Shown here: one piece after another, positions 3,993 through 5,565 of the stretch | How the letters are laid out: each line of letters starts with the position of its first letter | Numbering within the stretch: the stretch's first letter is position 1 | DNA from: Candidatus Methanogasteraceae archaeon UBA261 | GTDB taxonomy: Archaea > Halobacteriota > Methanosarcinia > Methanosarcinales > Methanogasteraceae | NCBI GenBank assembly: GCA_002506015.1 | Contig: DAWR01000058.1 | Location: 1 to 5,565, forward strand | Length of the DNA stretch: 5,565 nt | Reading direction: 5' to 3' | Translations under genes and position numbers: made by a program | Notes under the pieces: generated by a model | Database searches by the model: none | What the model was told of the DNA's origin: nothing | Seen by the model: the letters and a program-made list of their open reading frames with translations, nothing else

Positions 3993-5565
3993 ATGTCAGA
4001 AGAGGAGAGAATATATGAAATTCTAAGCACTATCCGCAAGATCGATGAGTCGAAACAACCTGTTAGTGTCTATTTTAACCAGAATTCGGTCCCATTTTCT
4101 CTCGCACAATACTATCGCTATCGTAGAATACTTCAGAAATGTGGCGAGGAAGGGCTTCAAGATGGGAGAAAAGATGGAAATTACACAAAACTGACGGAAA
4201 GAATAAAAGATTACGTAGTAGCTATAGTTAAGGAAAACAGAAGTATATCATCATCCCAATTACAGGGCAAGATTCTAAATCAGTTCGACGTTCAGATTTC
4301 ACTATCCGGTTTGAACACTTTCAGGGCATCTGCATCATTGACAAGATTACCTGCCCCCCGGGAAGAGAACTATAAACGCCAGAAATCCGGTGGGGGCGAG
4401 ATTCTTACGTCTTTATCCTTTTTCACACACATCATAGAGCTATACACCCGAACAATAGCTGAACAGGTGGATGCGGTCCGTCAATCACCATTATTTGAGC
4501 AGAATAGAGATATCGAAAAGGATAATCCGGACATTCGTTTGCATGGAAAATTCACCAGAGAGTACAACCAATTAGAATCCGTGAGAGTGAACCGTTTCAA
4601 ATCAATTGACGATAAAATCGCGGATAAGGATTTTTCAGCCATGAATATCTTCGGGATGTCAGAAAAGACGATTTCTCGGTATAATCTGGCTCTGCTGTGC
4701 CTGCCTCTGGTCACGTCGAACGGACGATCAAGCCGGGTGAATCGTGTAAAAGGAAACGATTTATCATTTCTATGTGGATATAATTACAAAGATGCGTCAC
4801 TCAATAAATATATTCAAGAATTGAAATATCTCAAGGTCTCTGATCGCTTGATTACCGCAACAGCGAAGTTCTGGATGGATTTCTGGCGAAATGAATCAGA
4901 TGATGAGACCTATTTTGTGTGTTATTACATTGATGGTAATACGAAAGCATTGTGGTCCTCAAATAGATGTTACAAAGGTCGAATGACGATGCTTGGTCGC
5001 GTCATGAATTGTCTCGAAAACGTATTTATTCATGATGGTAAAGGGCATCCGCTCTATTTTCAGACCTTTCAAGGGCATGCCGATCTCGGAAAGCATGCAC
5101 TTTCCATGCTCACCAAATTAACGGAACTTTTGGATGATCCCTCGGCGCATATCGCTGTAAAACGAATATTGGTGCTGGATGGCGGGGGCAATGGTGTAAA
5201 AACGCTCAGAGCCTTTAAAGACAGCGAGGAGTATTATATCACCATTCTTGATGATAACCAGACAAAAGAAAGGAAATTCAAGCACATCCGCGAGGAAATG
5301 AGGTATAAATATGGGAATGCGATCCTTGTTGACTGTAAGATTGAATTATTGGATTCAAGAGAGCCGGGCTACATCTACGAGTGTCGTTCAGTGATTGTGA
5401 AGTGGGATAATGGTAGAAAATCGGTCCTGATCACGGATATACCTCCTGACTTATTGGACGCGAGCGAAATCACGAAGAGATACTTCGATCGTTGGCAAAT
5501 GCAGGAAAAACAGTTCGGAGATGCGAAGTCAGGGGTTAATATCCATCGGATCACGGGTTATGGAA
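3993..5565 (+). CDS. DDE-type transposase, IS4-like superfamily (3' end outside window)
   Basis: An uninterrupted frame of 524 codons runs from the ATG at 3993 to the window end. An in-frame TGA at 3972-3974 limits the start, and the promoter position supports 3993. The N-terminal 120 residues look like DNA-binding helix-turn-helix modules (QYYRYRRILQKCGEEGLQDG, then LTERIKDYVVAIVKENRSIS). The catalytic RNase H-like fold has D314 in VCYYIDGNTK, D396 in RILVLDGGGNG and E505 in YFDRWQMQEKQFGDAK. The last resembles the Y-x2-R...E-x6-K signature of IS4-type transposases, with one extra residue between R and E. The region PPDLLDASEITKRYFDRW before it fits the usual '...eI...Y..RW..E' helix. It would cut and paste the element. 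All three catalytic acids are present and no stops interrupt it, so it may be active. I cannot assign the exact IS family; RW-x-MQE variants are also compatible with unclassified (ISNCY-type) groups. Confidence 0.85.
   Translation, partial: MSEEERIYEILSTIRKIDESKQPVSVYFNQNSVPFSLAQYYRYRRILQKCGEEGLQDGRKDGNYTKLTERIKDYVVAIVKENRSISSSQLQGKILNQFDVQISLSGLNTFRASASLTRLPAPREENYKRQKSGGGEILTSLSFFTHIIELYTRTIAEQVDAVRQSPLFEQNRDIEKDNPDIRLHGKFTREYNQLESVRVNRFKSIDDKIADKDFSAMNIFGMSEKTISRYNLALLCLPLVTSNGRSSRVNRVKGNDLSFLCGYNYKDASLNKYIQELKYLKVSDRLITATAKFWMDFWRNESDDETYFVCYYIDGNTKALWSSNRCYKGRMTMLGRVMNCLENVFIHDGKGHPLYFQTFQGHADLGKHALSMLTKLTELLDDPSAHIAVKRILVLDGGGNGVKTLRAFKDSEEYYITILDDNQTKERKFKHIREEMRYKYGNAILVDCKIELLDSREPGYIYECRSVIVKWDNGRKSVLITDIPPDLLDASEITKRYFDRWQMQEKQFGDAKSGVNIHRITGYG

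Larger units (their letters stand above)
3947..5565 (+). mobile_element. Left part of an insertion sequence carrying a DDE transposase (right end outside window)
   Basis: The element is inferred from its transposase gene. The left boundary is set approximately where similarity to the minus-strand toxin remnant stops (about 3947), only about 46 nt before the transposase start, a usual distance for an IS end plus promoter. The terminal inverted repeat cannot be identified because the right end is not in the window, so the boundary could be off by tens of bases. Confidence 0.6.

Noticed and set aside
4481..4714. 77-codon minus-strand frame
   Set aside because: It is antisense to the transposase gene, which has uninterrupted coding and catalytic motifs.

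Overview
The window looks like an accessory segment of a euryarchaeal chromosome, probably from the methane- or alkane-oxidising/methanogen side (Methanosarcinales or ANME-1/Methanophagales-like). This placement is inferred from content: CARDB domains, FG-GAP propeller blades and an archaeal-style 'GDLN..D..ITP...AAD.NGDG..TS.DALMIL' dockerin in one exported protein, an archaeal-type P-loop ATPase (ATPase_2/PF01637 style), TATA-box promoters and a leaderless gene start. No rRNA, tRNA or CRISPR was seen, so the lineage call is tentative.

Layout, left to right. (1) Positions 3-2018 (+) hold the 3' part of a large surface/secreted protein gene, open at the left edge: one and a half CARDB domains, half of an Ig-like domain, a seven-bladed FG-GAP propeller built from 141-nt tandem repeats, the other half of the same Ig-like domain, and a shortened dockerin. 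(2) A 39-codon frame overlaps its stop by ATGA (2015-2134, doubtful). (3) Positions 2185-3252 (+) encode a complete archaeal P-loop ATPase with a clear ribosome binding site. (4) Immediately after its stop lies a GC-rich remnant (3269-3511, +) of the C-terminus of a different surface protein, a NosD-like beta-helix plus dockerin, ending in a T-rich terminator. (5) Positions 3527-3668 have no gene but contain a strong G-quadruplex motif. (6) On the minus strand, 3946-3669, is a broken gene recognisable as a TumE/DUF6516-family toxin, with no start codon and a frameshift near its end. (7) From about 3947 to the right edge is the left part of an insertion sequence whose DDE transposase (3993->5565, +) runs off the window; it has its own TATA box and an inverted repeat across the predicted transcription start.

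Taken together this is a junkyard-type locus: surface-adhesion modules being expanded, spliced and deleted, a lone regulatory or defence-like ATPase, a dead toxin gene and a transposon that may have killed it. The genes do not form a visible pathway. The most interesting points are the propeller nested inside an Ig-like domain, the two complementary truncated dockerins flanking the ATPase, the frameshifted TumE remnant that simple ORF calling misses, and the operator-like palindrome at the transposase start.
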